Shown in pieces: positions 8,851 through 8,884 of a DNA stretch of 8,884 nucleotides. The notes under the pieces were generated by a model. It did not search any database, was not told the DNA's origin, and saw nothing but the letters and a program-made list of their open reading frames with translations. Origin of the DNA: Pseudomonadota bacterium (GTDB lineage Bacteria > Pseudomonadota > Alphaproteobacteria > Caulobacterales > Caulobacteraceae); contig JAEZCL010000079.1 of NCBI GenBank assembly GCA_023433585.1, forward strand, positions 1 through 8,884. Reading direction: 5' to 3'. The number at the start of each line of letters is the position of its first letter. Within the stretch, counting starts at the first letter, position 1. Position numbers and translations under genes: made by a program.

Positions 8851-8884
8851 ACCGGGCGCGCACGACCCTCTCCCTCCCCGGGCG
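8847..8884 (+). CDS. fliP: Possible start of fliP, cut by the right edge
   Basis: A GTG at 8847 overlaps the fliO TGA stop in the form GTGA, with GGAAGGA (8831-8837) about 9 bases upstream. The frame is open for the 12 codons left (VNRARTTLSLPG). FliP normally follows FliO and begins with a signal-like hydrophobic segment, and a basic start such as NRAR would fit. Against this, the last bases (ACCCTCTCCCTCCCCGGG) resemble the arms of the two intergenic hairpins in this window. The tail could instead be an intergenic repeat, with fliP starting further on. Twelve codons are too few to identify a family. Confidence 0.4.
   Translation, partial: MNRARTTLSLPG

Overview
The window looks like chromosomal DNA of a flagellated alphaproteobacterium of the Caulobacterales, most likely Brevundimonas or a close relative. 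The DNA is very GC-rich. Flagellar export genes lead directly into what appears to be cckA, the cell-cycle hybrid kinase gene. The flagellar promoters carry TTAA-N7-TTAA-like boxes of the kind bound by CtrA, the master regulator that CckA controls. The genus assignment is inference from gene content and order.

Layout, left to right. (1) Positions 1-2506, minus strand: fliQ, fliR and flhB, tightly packed, then the first ~111 codons of a two-transmembrane, PAS-containing protein (probable CckA) running off the left edge. (2) Positions 2507-2600: a short divergent control region with a CtrA-like box between fliQ and a small lipoprotein gene. (3) Positions 2601-3777, plus strand: an unrecognised 177-residue lipoprotein and folE (GTP cyclohydrolase I). 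(4) Positions 3791-3815: a perfect hairpin between convergent genes. (5) Positions 3826-7098, minus strand: a 1090-residue exported protein with a TolB/PD40-type propeller followed by an amidohydrolase domain. (6) Positions 7261-8427, minus strand: flgB, flgC and fliE (proximal rod and its MS-ring adaptor) in one operon. (7) Positions 8428-8574: a divergent control region with two more TTAAC sites. (8) Positions 8575 to the right edge, plus strand: fliO and the probable first codons of fliP.

How the genes fit together: FliO, FliP, FliQ, FliR and FlhB form or assemble the flagellar type III export gate. FlgB, FlgC and FliE form the base of the rod. These are early flagellar genes, which in Caulobacter are switched on by phosphorylated CtrA, and CckA is the kinase that starts CtrA phosphorylation. 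The lipoprotein, folE and amidohydrolase genes have no evident flagellar role and sit between fliE and fliQ like an inserted block.

The most notable non-coding signal is a 28-base element, 26/28 identical, upstream of both fliQ and flgB at nearly the same distance from each start codon. I found no RNA gene, CRISPR array, insertion sequence or clear novel defence or mobile system. No gene-free stretch exceeds about 165 bases.
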